Shown in pieces: positions 34,525 through 43,651 of a stretch of 64,000 nt of DNA (position 1 is its first letter; every line of letters starts with the position of its first letter). The notes beneath the pieces are model-generated. The model had not been told where the DNA came from and did not search any database. It saw nothing but the letters and a program-made list of their open reading frames with translations. The translations under genes were made by a program, and so were the position numbers. Where the stretch lies: NCBI RefSeq assembly GCF_000688375.1, contig NZ_JIAF01000004.1:1-64000 (forward strand). The letters are read 5' to 3'. The DNA comes from Prevotella sp. HUN102. Its GTDB lineage: Bacteria; Bacteroidota; Bacteroidia; Bacteroidales; Bacteroidaceae.

Positions 34525-35550
34525 ATGGCAACAACAGCAAGAAATCAAATCACGATCGTGGACCTCAACGACGCCAAGTCCGTGCAGGTCTACTTCACGG
34601 CGTCGCAGGGGTTCTCGCAGCACTACAACCCCGACACCCACAAGTTCAGCCCGGCGTACCCGTCGGCGAACAACGTCATAACCCCGAGGGTGTACGAGAC
34701 GGGCGACCCCAACGACCATCTGGCGCGCTGTACGAACGTGAGGTACACCATCAACGGCACGGCCTTCACGGCGTCGAACTCCAACACCTCATACGTGGTC
34801 GGGGCGGACGGCAGGCTGACCGTCAAGGTAAACCTCACGGGCAACCTCAACGTAACCTTCGAAGCCGACTACGCCGACGAGGACAACATCGTCTCCAAGA
34901 TCGGAGGCTCGTTCACGGTCGTGCGCAACGAGTCATCGGGCGCACTCTTCCAAGTGGTGCTCACCTGCCCCAAGGGCAACATCTTCGACAAGTCCGTAGC
35001 GGGCGACCTCACGGTAAAGGCGCAGGCCGTGCGCGGGGGAACGCCCGACACTACCAACGTGAGCTATGCGTGGACGCAGTTCGACATCAGGACAGGTGTG
35101 TGGAAGCCAGTGGCGTCGGGACGCTCCAACGGGGCGGTTCTCACCGTGAAGCCCGACGACGTGCTCAACTTTCAGACCTTCAAGTGCGTGGCCACCGACG
35201 CCGGGGGCAGCGACGCGGCGGCGACGGCGGAGGAGATCGTTACCTTCCAGGACCTCACCGACCCCTACGTGCTCGAACTCTACTGCCCCACGGGCGACAA
35301 GATAGTGAACGGCACTGGCTCCACCACCGTAAACGCCCGCGTATGGCAGGGAGGAACGAAGGTGGAGGACGAGGCAACGCCCGAGCCGAGCCGTAAGTTC
35401 ACCTACGCGTGGATGAAGCTCGACGCCTCCGGAAAGCCCTCCAACTTCAACGGAACCACGTCGCCCTCCAAGGCCGGCAACCCCCTCACCGTGGGGGCGG
35501 CCGACATCAGCGGCAAGGCCACCTTCGTGTGCGAGATAACGAAGAAGTAA
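34525..35550 (+). CDS. Tail protein with Ig-like domains
   Basis: The 341-residue protein is made of beta sandwich modules: 'VVLTCPKGNIFDKSVAGDLT' and 'LELYCPTGDKIVNGTGSTTV' begin two related Ig-like domains (about residues 145-240 and 245-340). An N-terminal attachment domain precedes them. GC content is about 60%. It is co-oriented with the tail tip and fibre genes and probably decorates the tail tip or aids adhesion. Confidence 0.7.
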   Translation: MATTARNQITIVDLNDAKSVQVYFTASQGFSQHYNPDTHKFSPAYPSANNVITPRVYETGDPNDHLARCTNVRYTINGTAFTASNSNTSYVVGADGRLTVKVNLTGNLNVTFEADYADEDNIVSKIGGSFTVVRNESSGALFQVVLTCPKGNIFDKSVAGDLTVKAQAVRGGTPDTTNVSYAWTQFDIRTGVWKPVASGRSNGAVLTVKPDDVLNFQTFKCVATDAGGSDAAATAEEIVTFQDLTDPYVLELYCPTGDKIVNGTGSTTVNARVWQGGTKVEDEATPEPSRKFTYAWMKLDASGKPSNFNGTTSPSKAGNPLTVGAADISGKATFVCEITKK

Positions 35551-35614
35551 GAAGGGACGGGAAATGGGAAAGTTTTCCACATCTTCCATTTCCCCTCTCA
35601 CATTTCACATCAAT
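35551..35614 (+). repeat. Purine-rich hairpin repeat (copy 2)
   Basis: GGGAAATGG pairs with CCATTTCCC, followed by CTCACATTTCACAT. It fills the whole space between two tail genes. Confidence 0.7.
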
Positions 35615-37729
35615 ATGATACTTGCAAGAGGACAGATAACAATCACTTCGATACACGACGGCAGGGACGGGAAATCTTCTGCCGTGAGGAAACTCGACAC
35701 GCACGTCCGTAAATATGACAGTGCGAAATGGGAAGTCTATGCACAGTCCGGGCGCAGGGAAACATGGAACGCCATCGCCAACGTCAGGGATTTCAACACT
35801 GGAGACACGGCCTATCTCGAAGGCATTGTAACCGACAGGGGAAACGCTGAATGTATGCTGTTTGGTGAAGTGGTGGGGAAAAACGGAAGCGACATCACGC
35901 TGAAAACGACGGCTTTCATAAAAGACGGAAACAACGGCACGGACGCCTACTCCGTGGACCTCACTCCCTCGGAAATAGTCTTCGAGACCGACATCAACGG
36001 CACAGCCGTCAATCCGAGTGGGAAGCCCGCCGCGCTCACGGTGCGCAGAGGCTCGTCCGTAATCCAGCCCACGTCCGTGAGCATCACACGCCTCGAGGGC
36101 TGCACGGCGCGCTTCGAGAGCGGAAAGGTCATCATAACCACCCTCGCCCGGAGGGACGGGATGTCCGTCCCCACCGGCTACGTGAACCTCCGTGTCACCG
36201 CGGATGGAAACACCTTCGAGAAGCAGCTCGTCTTCACGGTCAATACGCAGGCCGTGCTCACAAGCATCACGGCCGAGAACGGGCAGATACGGCAGCGCGT
36301 GGAAAAGGTTGAGAGCGAGAATGCGTCCCTCACCACCTCCGTGAGCCAAATCCGACAGCAGGCCGACAGAATTTCCGTTGAGCTGACGCAGCGCAGGTTC
36401 TCGGGCATCAACCTGCTCAAGGGGGCAAGCCTGAGAAGCGAGAACCTCACCATCGAGACCGACACGACGACCATCTGGGGAGGAACGCTGAGCGAGAAGA
36501 GAATCGAACTGACAGCCGGCTATCGCTGCGCCTACATCAAAGCGGCGGGGCAGACGGCCGACACGCAGGGCGGGCTTTTCTTCGTCGGACGCATCAACGG
36601 CAGGGGCGTCTACACCCTGTCATTCCGCGCCCAGCTCGCCACCACGCCCGACAGGGGGATGAGAATCAACGCCTGCCTGAACAGGACGATGAACACCCGC
36701 GTGCAATGGCTGCCCGAACAGTCATTCGAGCTGCTGTCCAATTCCGAATGGAATCAATACACGTTCCAGATACAAGTGCCCGACACTACCTGCCCGTATC
36801 TTGAGGTTTCCATCCGGCTCGTGCGCAACGGCGAGGTCAGGATCAGGGACATCCAGCTCGAGGAAGGAACCGTGGCCACGGCGTGGAAAGACCCAGACAC
36901 GAGGGAGGCACTCAAACGGTCGGGCCTTGACATCGACCTTGAGAAATTCATAGCCACCACCGACAACTTCGTGATAAGGAACTCGAGGGGCGAGGACAAC
37001 CTTCTCGTGGATGAGCACGGAATGGTAAACGCGAAGCTCATCAGGGCGCGGACGCTCGAGACCCTCAATCAGGGACGCGGCTCCGTCAGGGCCGAGAACG
37101 GCGTCCTCGAGGTGCTCAACCCACAGGGAAAGGTAAACATAAGGTTCGGACTCGTGAACGGTCTCGTCGTGCTCGCCTACTACGACAACTCCGGAAAGCT
37201 CCTCTACACCCTCGGACCCGACGGGATGAGCGCGAGGGACATCACCGAGGAGAAGTTTCTCGAGAAGCCCTTCGCAGAGATAAACCCCACGGTCTATCCC
37301 GTCGCCAAGATGGAGGACATCGTGTCCAACGGCAGCCTGATGCGCACGCTCTTCGCCCGGAAGGGCAGCCACCCCGGCAACGCCCTCAGGGACGTGATAC
37401 TCTACCAGTACACTGCCGGAAGGGTGGGCAACGAGGTTGTGAGGGGACTCTGGGCAGATACTCCGTCGCAGGCAATCGGGGCAAACGGCAGGTACTTCCC
37501 GAGAATAGGCAACGTGGCATCAACGCCCAACGCAAGGGGATTTTTCGCCGAGACAAGTTACACTTGGGGACTGATAGGCGCAGTGCCACAGGATTACAGC
37601 AGATACGAGAGATTCTACGCCGTCAAGGTAAACTTCAACCAAGGCTCCTTCAAGCGGAGGATACTCGTGCTGCTCGACGGACTGCCAGCAACGGTCGAAG
37701 TATATTCAAACACGATTTATGAAATATGA
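35615..37729 (+). CDS. Tail fibre / receptor-binding protein
   Basis: The protein of about 704 residues has an N-terminal beta region, a short coiled coil ('QIRQQADRISVELTQRRFSG', about residue 245), a carbohydrate-binding-like jelly-roll (about 265-420, ending 'EEGTVATAWKDPD') and a shaft plus a C-terminal tip domain. The plan resembles the fibre of prophage A, but the sequence is GC-rich. It would bind the host surface. Confidence 0.75.
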   Translation: MILARGQITITSIHDGRDGKSSAVRKLDTHVRKYDSAKWEVYAQSGRRETWNAIANVRDFNTGDTAYLEGIVTDRGNAECMLFGEVVGKNGSDITLKTTAFIKDGNNGTDAYSVDLTPSEIVFETDINGTAVNPSGKPAALTVRRGSSVIQPTSVSITRLEGCTARFESGKVIITTLARRDGMSVPTGYVNLRVTADGNTFEKQLVFTVNTQAVLTSITAENGQIRQRVEKVESENASLTTSVSQIRQQADRISVELTQRRFSGINLLKGASLRSENLTIETDTTTIWGGTLSEKRIELTAGYRCAYIKAAGQTADTQGGLFFVGRINGRGVYTLSFRAQLATTPDRGMRINACLNRTMNTRVQWLPEQSFELLSNSEWNQYTFQIQVPDTTCPYLEVSIRLVRNGEVRIRDIQLEEGTVATAWKDPDTREALKRSGLDIDLEKFIATTDNFVIRNSRGEDNLLVDEHGMVNAKLIRARTLETLNQGRGSVRAENGVLEVLNPQGKVNIRFGLVNGLVVLAYYDNSGKLLYTLGPDGMSARDITEEKFLEKPFAEINPTVYPVAKMEDIVSNGSLMRTLFARKGSHPGNALRDVILYQYTAGRVGNEVVRGLWADTPSQAIGANGRYFPRIGNVASTPNARGFFAETSYTWGLIGAVPQDYSRYERFYAVKVNFNQGSFKRRILVLLDGLPATVEVYSNTIYEI

Positions 37730-37802
37730 AAAGGGAAACGGGAAAACTCTCCCATCTCCCATTTAACATCTCCCATTTAACATCTTAAAAACAACAAGCA
37801 AT
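37730..37802 (+). repeat. Purine-rich hairpin repeat (copy 3)
   Basis: GGGAAACGGGAAAACTCTCCC leads into three CATTTAACATCTCCC-like units before the next start codon. Confidence 0.65.
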
Positions 37803-38375
37803 ATGAAACAGTACAGAAAACAGGACGGAACAGTCTACGACGGCATTTCCATACAGTTCGAGGGAATGACCATTACCAACCCCACCGAGGAGATGCTTCT
37901 CCGTGCGGGCTACGAGGAGTACATCCCAGAGATCTACGTGCCCGTGGCCGAGGAACCCACGGCAGCCGAGGTGCTCGAGGCAGTAAAGAAGCACATCAGG
38001 ACGGACGCCATCAGCGACGGGGATGCCGTTAAAATCGCAGCCGTCTTCCCGACGTGGAAGTCGAGGATAGGACGGCAGGTGAAGACGGGCGAGAGACTCT
38101 GGTTCAACGGCTGCCTCTATAAGGTAATGCGGGACCATACCGTGGCTGAGGAGCGGCAGCCGAGTATCTACACCCTCCAGCTTTACGATCAAGTGGGGAC
38201 TCACGACAGGGGAAGGAATTCCTCCGATGCGATAGAGTTCCAGTACGGAATGGCTCTCGTGCAGGGACGCTACTACAAGGACGACGGACAGCTCTACCTC
38301 TGCACGATGTCCCTGCCCAACTGCACGTTTGACTTGAAACACCTCGTAGGAGAATACGTGGAGAAGGTACTTTAA
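37803..38375 (+). CDS. Tail-associated protein with carbohydrate-binding-like module
   Basis: The 190-residue protein has an N-terminal region ending with a conserved 'PTEEMLLRAGYEEYI' sequence, and a C-terminal module with 'WKSRIGRQVKTGERLWFNGC' and 'LYKVMRDHTVAEERQPS'. The latter resembles small phage carbohydrate-binding modules that anchor fibres. Probable fibre accessory protein. Confidence 0.6.
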   Translation: MKQYRKQDGTVYDGISIQFEGMTITNPTEEMLLRAGYEEYIPEIYVPVAEEPTAAEVLEAVKKHIRTDAISDGDAVKIAAVFPTWKSRIGRQVKTGERLWFNGCLYKVMRDHTVAEERQPSIYTLQLYDQVGTHDRGRNSSDAIEFQYGMALVQGRYYKDDGQLYLCTMSLPNCTFDLKHLVGEYVEKVL

Positions 38376-38393
38376 TTTAAAACGACGGCGCAA

Positions 38394-38990
38394 ATGGTAA
38401 AGGAAAGTCTGGACACGGCAAGAGCCGTGAGCGACCTCGGGATGATGGCGGTGACGGCAGGGTTCTTCCTTGTACTGTCAGCCGGCTTGTGCATCGCCTG
38501 CTTCAGGTGGTTCAAGTCAATGATAGACAGGATGCTTGACAGGAACGTTGAAATGATGGACGAGCTGCTTTCGGAGACGAAGAGCCAGAAAGTCATACTT
38601 CAGGACATATCCGAGGGGCTGATGCCGGAGACCATCCTCCGGATAAGGAACACGGCGAACATAGTCTTCAACCTCTCCGTGCACGACGTGATAAGGGTAA
38701 TCAGGCAGGTAAAGACGGAAAACCACATTTCCGACAGGGAAGCCACGAGGAGAAAAATCCGTCAGCTCCTGAAAACCCTGCACGACGAGAGGAACACGCT
38801 CTTCGACCTCTATACTTACGGAGGGCACAAGCTGAGGTTCTACACGAGGGAGGAATGGATAGACTGGGTGGCTGACGCCGTGGAGACGGAGGTCTACAAG
38901 GAGAGCTTCATAGAGGAGAAAGCCTATATGAGAGTGAAGTCCGTGTATGAGAGAATCAAGATAGATTTCAGCGAGCGGCTCACTTCGTGA
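38394..38990 (+). CDS. Membrane protein, holin-like (lysis region)
   Basis: One clear membrane segment (about residues 18-40) is followed by a long charged cytoplasmic/periplasmic helical part. The position before the DUF5675 and spanin genes suggests a holin or holin-associated role. With only one membrane segment and 198 residues it is larger than most single-span holins. Confidence 0.5.
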   Translation: MVKESLDTARAVSDLGMMAVTAGFFLVLSAGLCIACFRWFKSMIDRMLDRNVEMMDELLSETKSQKVILQDISEGLMPETILRIRNTANIVFNLSVHDVIRVIRQVKTENHISDREATRRKIRQLLKTLHDERNTLFDLYTYGGHKLRFYTREEWIDWVADAVETEVYKESFIEEKAYMRVKSVYERIKIDFSERLTS

Positions 38991-39039
38991 GTTCAACGTT
39001 GATTTTACATGCAAACCATAAAAAGGAAAGGAAAACAAA

Positions 39040-39471
39040 ATGGAACTGAGAGTGAAGAGAATTGCAAGGAGGGACACCTACACGGTAGGGCGTCTGTACG
39101 TGGACGGAAAGCGTTTCTGCGACACGCTCGAGGACACCGACAGGGGGCTGAGTTCCCTGATGACGGAGGCCGAGGTAAGGAACGTGAAGAAAAAGGGAAT
39201 CACGGCGATTCCAACGGGAAGATACCGGGTGATATACACCTTCTCGCCGATGTTCAGGAGACGGATGCCCCTGCTCTGCGGTGTCAAGGGGTTCGAGGCG
39301 ATACGCATACACCCCGGCAACACGGCGAGGGACACCGAGGGCTGCATCCTCGTGGGGAGGAACGCCAAGGTGGGGATGCTCACCGAGTCGCGCACGGAGT
39401 TTGAGCGCCTTGACGCCCTGATGAGGGATGCCGAGGCGAGGAACGAGGGTATTTACATAATGGTGGAATAA
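39040..39471 (+). CDS. DUF5675 family protein, putative endolysin
   Basis: The 143-residue protein carries 'IRIHPGNTARDTEGCILVGR', an HxGN...GC motif that recalls the His and Cys of L,D-transpeptidase-like folds. DUF5675 proteins are common in Bacteroidetes phage lysis regions. Next is a spanin gene, and no other lysozyme or amidase is present in prophage B, so this is the best endolysin candidate. Confidence 0.65.
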   Translation: MELRVKRIARRDTYTVGRLYVDGKRFCDTLEDTDRGLSSLMTEAEVRNVKKKGITAIPTGRYRVIYTFSPMFRRRMPLLCGVKGFEAIRIHPGNTARDTEGCILVGRNAKVGMLTESRTEFERLDALMRDAEARNEGIYIMVE

Positions 39472-39477
39472 CGGACT

Positions 39478-39990
39478 ATGAATAAAATAAAGGGATATGT
39501 ATGGGGCATCGTAATCTGCGCAGTCATCACGGTGCTCTCCGGGTGCGGGACGAAATACGTCCCTGTCGAGACACGCACCACCGACACCGTGTACAAGGCA
39601 CGGACGGACAGCGTGGCGACGAGGAACGTATTCGAGACGAGGTATCTTTACGGCTTCAGGGATTCAATACGGATAAGGGATTCCGTGAGAATCAGGGTCA
39701 ATGAGAGAGGGGAGGAGATAGGCAGGGACACGTGGCACCGTGAATTTGTCGGACGCAGCGAGAGGGAGTTCAGCGGCATCAGGAACGAGAGGGACTTCTA
39801 CAAGGCGAAGGCCGACTCCCTTCAGGCACTCAGGTCTAAGTATAAGGAAGTGCCTAAGGTGGTGGAGAGGAAGCTGAACAGGTGGGAGCGGCTCAAGATG
39901 GACGTCGGAGGTGTCGCCATCGGCGTCAGCCTGATATTCGTCCTCTTCGTCATACGGTGGATAGTGAGAGCCGTGCGCGGCCGAATTTGA
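39478..39990 (+). CDS. Unimolecular-spanin-like lipoprotein
   Basis: The N-terminus has a lipoprotein signal with lipobox 'VLSGC' (Cys near residue 23). The middle is charged and helical, and the C-terminus is one membrane segment ('IGVSLIFVLFVIRW') with a short basic tail. A lipid anchor at one end and a membrane helix at the other is the layout of u-spanins such as T1 gp11, which join outer and inner membrane at lysis. It is the last gene of the late unit. Confidence 0.7.
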   Translation: MNKIKGYVWGIVICAVITVLSGCGTKYVPVETRTTDTVYKARTDSVATRNVFETRYLYGFRDSIRIRDSVRIRVNERGEEIGRDTWHREFVGRSEREFSGIRNERDFYKAKADSLQALRSKYKEVPKVVERKLNRWERLKMDVGGVAIGVSLIFVLFVIRWIVRAVRGRI

Positions 39991-40050
39991 TTTTTTTATA
40001 TTTGTTTTTGTATCAGATTTTTTGTTCAGGTTAGTTTTTGGTTATGAAGA

Positions 40051-40084
40051 AGCCCCCATCCGTGCGTGAGTATGGATGGGGGCT
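40051..40084. terminator. Strong bidirectional terminator GCCCCCATCC...GGATGGGGGC
   Basis: A 10-bp GC-rich stem with loop GTGCGTGAGTAT separates the convergent late and early units. It shares its loop with the terminator at 15618. Confidence 0.9.
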
Positions 40085-40090
40085 GAAGTT

Positions 40091-40846
40091 TCAGGGTTTC
40101 GCATCAAGCTCCCTTACCAGTTCCTCGTTGAGTGACACCGCCTCCATCCCGCTTTCGTTGATGTACCGCTCCTTGGTGATATTGTACTCGATGATGTCGA
40201 ATGCGAGCTTGCAGTCCGGCTCCTCGTCAAGGTCTATGTCGCAGTCCCGGCAGAGCCTGTCGGTTATTACCGACCACGCACTGAGGACAGGATGCAGCCG
40301 TGCGGGGAGGAAGGTCATCCTCAGATCCACAGGAGGTATCGGGGGTGTCTCCTCGAAAAACTTGTCGAAGAGGAAGACGGAGTATTTCAGCAGCTGGTCG
40401 GCGCAGATGACGTGCGCCTTCAGGGCTGACTCTTCCACGTTCCTCTTGTCGAGTGCCTGCTTGACGGCCATATACAGCTTGAAGACATGAGGCTTGAGCC
40501 TCTCGTTCACGGCATCGAGGAAGTCCATGTAGAGCTGCCTCTTGTCCACCTCCTCCGAGCGCATGTCTTCCAAGCTCCTCCTGTCGTAGTCTCCGTACCT
40601 CTTCAGAGCATCCTTGCAGGCTTTCTTGACCTCGTGCCTGTAATGCTTCGTTTTCTGCAGGAGCCTCACGGTGTCGAGCATTTCGGTGTGCGCCACGTCG
40701 TTGGCTGCGCACACTATCGTGTGGAAGAGTACCGATACCCTGTTGAACGTCCTCCTCTTCTCCTCCGTCATGGTCGTCTGGTTGGCAAGGTCTCCCGTCC
40801 CGATGCCTCCGGAGGGGAGTTTTCCAAGTGTGGTGTATGTCTTCAT
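40091..40846 (-). CDS. Unknown helical phage protein, 251 aa
   Basis: The product is helical throughout and rich in charged residues, with 'ANDVAHTEMLDTVRLLQKTK' and acidic C-terminal stretches. No motif is visible. It is the last gene of the leftward early operon and shares the high GC content of the adjoining tail region. It overlaps the small gene upstream by ATGA. Confidence 0.6.
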   Translation of the reverse strand: MKTYTTLGKLPSGGIGTGDLANQTTMTEEKRRTFNRVSVLFHTIVCAANDVAHTEMLDTVRLLQKTKHYRHEVKKACKDALKRYGDYDRRSLEDMRSEEVDKRQLYMDFLDAVNERLKPHVFKLYMAVKQALDKRNVEESALKAHVICADQLLKYSVFLFDKFFEETPPIPPVDLRMTFLPARLHPVLSAWSVITDRLCRDCDIDLDEEPDCKLAFDIIEYNITKERYINESGMEAVSLNEELVRELDAKP

Positions 40847-40956
40847 TTCTCTCGCTTGTATTGGTTGATGTAGTTCCTGTATAAGCGGGGGAAGAATCTC
40901 TTGATGTAATCCTCTCCGTACATTGCGTGCATTCTTTCGTACTGTTCTCTGTTCAT
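40843..40956 (-). CDS. Small basic protein, 37 aa
   Basis: The frame 'MNREQYERMHAMYGEDYIKR' ends with a basic helix and overlaps both neighbours (ATGA with the next gene). The overlaps support that it is translated. Confidence 0.55.
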   Translation of the reverse strand: MNREQYERMHAMYGEDYIKRFFPRLYRNYINQYKREK

Positions 40957-41453
40957 ATTCCTTTTGCTTTAAATTCCGTTTCAGGCGAACGGTGCTCGCC
41001 CTTCTTTATCATTCCTCTGTTCCGGACGCATCTGTTGATGGCTTGCATCAGCTTCAGGTTCCGCTCATTGAGCGCACGAGTGAACTTGGAATTCTTCTCA
41101 AGTCCGAGTTTGCGCGCTTTCCTTACAACCGTCCGTTGGGACACTCCGAGTTCCACGGCAAGGTCGGCGTTCTTGGTATCGCTGAAATGCTCCCTGAGCG
41201 TGCGGAGCATTGTGTCGCTCCAGTATATCCGCACCGTCCCTCCCTGCTTTGAGCAAGTCCGTCCGAACTGTGGGTAGAAGAAAATGCCGTCGGGCTTTTT
41301 TCTTTTGGACGCATACCACTCACGACCGATTTTCCTCTCACACTCCTTGCAGTATTTCGAGTATCTGTTCTTGCCCTTGTAGAACTCTCTCTTGTACTTC
41401 GTCTCCCCGCAGCGGGGACATCTTTTCTTCTTTGCGTATTTGGATTCTTTCAT
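40953..41453 (-). CDS. Zinc-ribbon and helix-turn-helix protein
   Basis: The N-terminus has two CxxC pairs ('RCPRCGETK', 'YSKYCKECERK', residues 11-40). A central helix-turn-helix ('ADLAVELGVSQRTVVRKARK', about residues 95-115) and a basic tail follow. It is a probable DNA-binding regulator; related layouts occur in phage late-gene regulators. It is upstream of the terminal early genes. Confidence 0.65.
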   Translation of the reverse strand: MKESKYAKKKRCPRCGETKYKREFYKGKNRYSKYCKECERKIGREWYASKRKKPDGIFFYPQFGRTCSKQGGTVRIYWSDTMLRTLREHFSDTKNADLAVELGVSQRTVVRKARKLGLEKNSKFTRALNERNLKLMQAINRCVRNRGMIKKGEHRSPETEFKAKGI

Positions 41454-41465
41454 TTTAAATCTGGT

Positions 41466-42782
41466 TTATCTTTTATATTCCTTTTCTCCAGTAAGGTCTC
41501 CCGCCGAATAACGGATGGCCAAGCCAATAGCTTTTGCCAACAATGGTGGTACGGCATTCCCGATTTGTACCAACTGTTTGTTTTTCGTGCCTTCAAAAAT
41601 GAAATCATCAGGGAAAGACTGCAATCGTGCCATCTCTCTTGCAGTCAAAACTCTCGGCAGTTTCGGGTGGATGTTCACGCCGCCGTGATTCTCTTTGATG
41701 GTACACGAAGCCTCGTTCCACGGGCATTTCTTCCACGCATCCGAATAACCCTTGTAGAGACTCTGTCCTTCGGGCAGCGCAGCCATTCTTTCAGCCATGT
41801 CGGGACGATGTCGTGTAGGCACGTGATTGAATTCCGGTGTAGAGGGCAACGTCATAAGGTCTTCAATGGCTTGTCCGGTGGTAACGTATTTGTCGGGTGT
41901 GAGTATCGGTTTCGGGTAATAAATTTTCTTTCCAATCTTGTTTCCGATGAAGATAACACGTTCACGCTTTTGCGGCACATAGTAGTCGGCAGCGCATAGT
42001 GTGGTTACGTGCATTTCGTAACCGATTTCCTTGAAGTCTGAAAGGATTTTTTCTTCCACCTTTCCTCCGAGCATACTGCGCAGCCCCTTCACATTTTCGC
42101 ATAGTACATAGTCAGGATTCAGATTCTTCACTACTTCCAGCAGTTCTCTGTAAAGCGAATTTCTCGGGTCGTCCACAATTCTGTTGCCAGCCATACTGAA
42201 GCCTTGACAGGGAAACCCGCCTGCCACTAAGCTGAGCTTTCTGCCGTTCAGCTGTTGTTCCACGGTGGAATAAAATTCATTTTTCGCTTTCTGTGTGGTA
42301 ATATCTCCCAATACGAACGGGTGATGGAAGTTTCTGTGATAAGTCATTCCTGCTTCCTTGAACCAGTCGAGACCACAAATGCCTTGCAACCCTGCCATTT
42401 CGAGGCCTTTGCTAAGTCCTCCGGCACCACAGAAACAATCCACGAAGGTCATTTCCGAGGGTTTTGTGTCGGTCCATGATGAGCTGATGTCTTGCCAGTT
42501 TACAATATCTGACCGCTTTGCTGCCTTTATAGGCTTCTTCTCTTCATATTCAGCTTCGCCAAAAAGATTATAAGTAATCTTTTCGGGGGCATTGCGCATC
42601 AGTCCAGCCAGTGCGTCGGCAGACCATGCGGGGAATATCTCCCCGTCGTAGTGCTTGCGGAAGAAAGCCCATTCGTCCTCCTCAAGGATTCCGTTCACGT
42701 AGCACATATCGGCAGTCTCGGGACTTACTCCCTGCTCAAGGAGTTTTCTGCCCTGTTCTATCGTCGTTGCTGTCCGTGTCAT
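41466..42782 (-). CDS. DNA (cytosine-5) methyltransferase, orphan
   Basis: The catalytic part (from about residue 110) has all main C5-methyltransferase motifs: 'FCGAGGLSKGLEMAG' (motif I), 'GGFPCQGFSMAG' (motif IV with catalytic Cys), 'ENVKGL' (VI), 'PQKRERVIFIG' (VIII) and 'QIGNAVPP' (X). A 110-residue N-terminal extension of unknown role precedes it. No restriction endonuclease gene is adjacent, so it probably protects phage DNA from host enzymes. Confidence 0.92.
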   Translation of the reverse strand: MTRTATTIEQGRKLLEQGVSPETADMCYVNGILEEDEWAFFRKHYDGEIFPAWSADALAGLMRNAPEKITYNLFGEAEYEEKKPIKAAKRSDIVNWQDISSSWTDTKPSEMTFVDCFCGAGGLSKGLEMAGLQGICGLDWFKEAGMTYHRNFHHPFVLGDITTQKAKNEFYSTVEQQLNGRKLSLVAGGFPCQGFSMAGNRIVDDPRNSLYRELLEVVKNLNPDYVLCENVKGLRSMLGGKVEEKILSDFKEIGYEMHVTTLCAADYYVPQKRERVIFIGNKIGKKIYYPKPILTPDKYVTTGQAIEDLMTLPSTPEFNHVPTRHRPDMAERMAALPEGQSLYKGYSDAWKKCPWNEASCTIKENHGGVNIHPKLPRVLTAREMARLQSFPDDFIFEGTKNKQLVQIGNAVPPLLAKAIGLAIRYSAGDLTGEKEYKR

Positions 42783-43278
42783 TTTCGATATATTTTCTGA
42801 ATAACGCTCTCAGTTCCTCCTTGCACTTGCGATACGTCTCTATCGACTTGAAGGAAAAAAGAGTTAAAATGCCTTTTTCATATCCTAAAAAGGAGATTAG
42901 CTCCGGGGACATGGATATTATTATGGGTTCGCGGTCCTCAATCGTCCTCACTTCCATTTTCTCCGCATCCCACCAAAGACCTTCCTCTTTCATCCTGTCG
43001 AAGAGGAGCTGCTTTTCTTCTTCGGTGGCATGCCGGAAAGCGTCAGACCTCCATAATATATCCATCCCTCTTCCTCTTCTGTTATCGTAGTGAGAGGAAA
43101 AAGTTCCTCCGTCCGAATATTCCCTGAATATGACGGAGACACCATTTTCGTGGCTCATCAGTACGTCTCCGTTGCTGAACTCCTTTTTTTTCTCAACAAC
43201 AACCTCGTTGTCGCTGACGGTGGCCTTGCATCCATCGGGAATCCGGATTCGGTCGCCTGACTGTAATTCTACCTTCAT
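42736..43278 (-). CDS. Unknown phage protein, 180 aa
   Basis: The N-terminus looks like a small beta domain ('QSGDRIRIPDGCKATVSDNE') followed by a helical part with 'ATEEEKQLLFDRMKEEGLWW'. The latter is common in Bacteroidetes phage proteins. It overlaps the start of the methyltransferase gene by 47 bases. No function is assigned. Confidence 0.6.
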   Translation of the reverse strand: MKVELQSGDRIRIPDGCKATVSDNEVVVEKKKEFSNGDVLMSHENGVSVIFREYSDGGTFSSHYDNRRGRGMDILWRSDAFRHATEEEKQLLFDRMKEEGLWWDAEKMEVRTIEDREPIIISMSPELISFLGYEKGILTLFSFKSIETYRKCKEELRALFRKYIENDTDSNDDRTGQKTP

Positions 43279-43279
43279 T

Positions 43280-43363
43280 TTATATGTGCTTTAATATCGT
43301 TACAATTACCCACGCAAGGCATATAGTCGTTACGCAGCCTAAGATACATTCTGTCGTTTCCAT
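43280..43363 (-). CDS. Tiny membrane protein, 27 aa
   Basis: The frame 'METTECILGCVTTICLAWVI' ends in 'VTILKHI' and is nearly one membrane helix. It ends one base before the next start, as in a compact operon. Confidence 0.45.
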   Translation of the reverse strand: METTECILGCVTTICLAWVIVTILKHI

Positions 43364-43364
43364 A

Positions 43365-43640
43365 TTATTGATGTTTGTCGTAAAAAGCCGTCAATTCGTC
43401 TATGTACTTGTCGAGTTTCTCATCGAGTTCCCTCGCTTCCGGAGCATCGCCATAGCCTTTCTTGTAGCCGTTCTGATAGGCGTCATGGCACAGGCAGGCG
43501 ACGGCAATTCCCATAAACAGGGAACCGATGAGGGCAAACGGCCTCTCTATGTGGAAGTGAAAGGAAGAGAAGCTGACGGTCGTGCGGCCTGCGATAAGCA
43601 GAAACACGACAAAAATGATGATGTAAAATACTGTTTTCAT
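43365..43640 (-). CDS. Small membrane protein, 91 aa
   Basis: Two membrane segments (about residues 3-23 and 38-55) are followed by a charged C-terminal helix ('EARELDEKLDKYIDELTAFY'). ATG 43640 begins directly with the first membrane segment. No function can be named. Confidence 0.55.
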   Translation of the reverse strand: MKTVFYIIIFVVFLLIAGRTTVSFSSFHFHIERPFALIGSLFMGIAVACLCHDAYQNGYKKGYGDAPEARELDEKLDKYIDELTAFYDKHQ

Positions 43641-43651
43641 AATTTTCTTTC

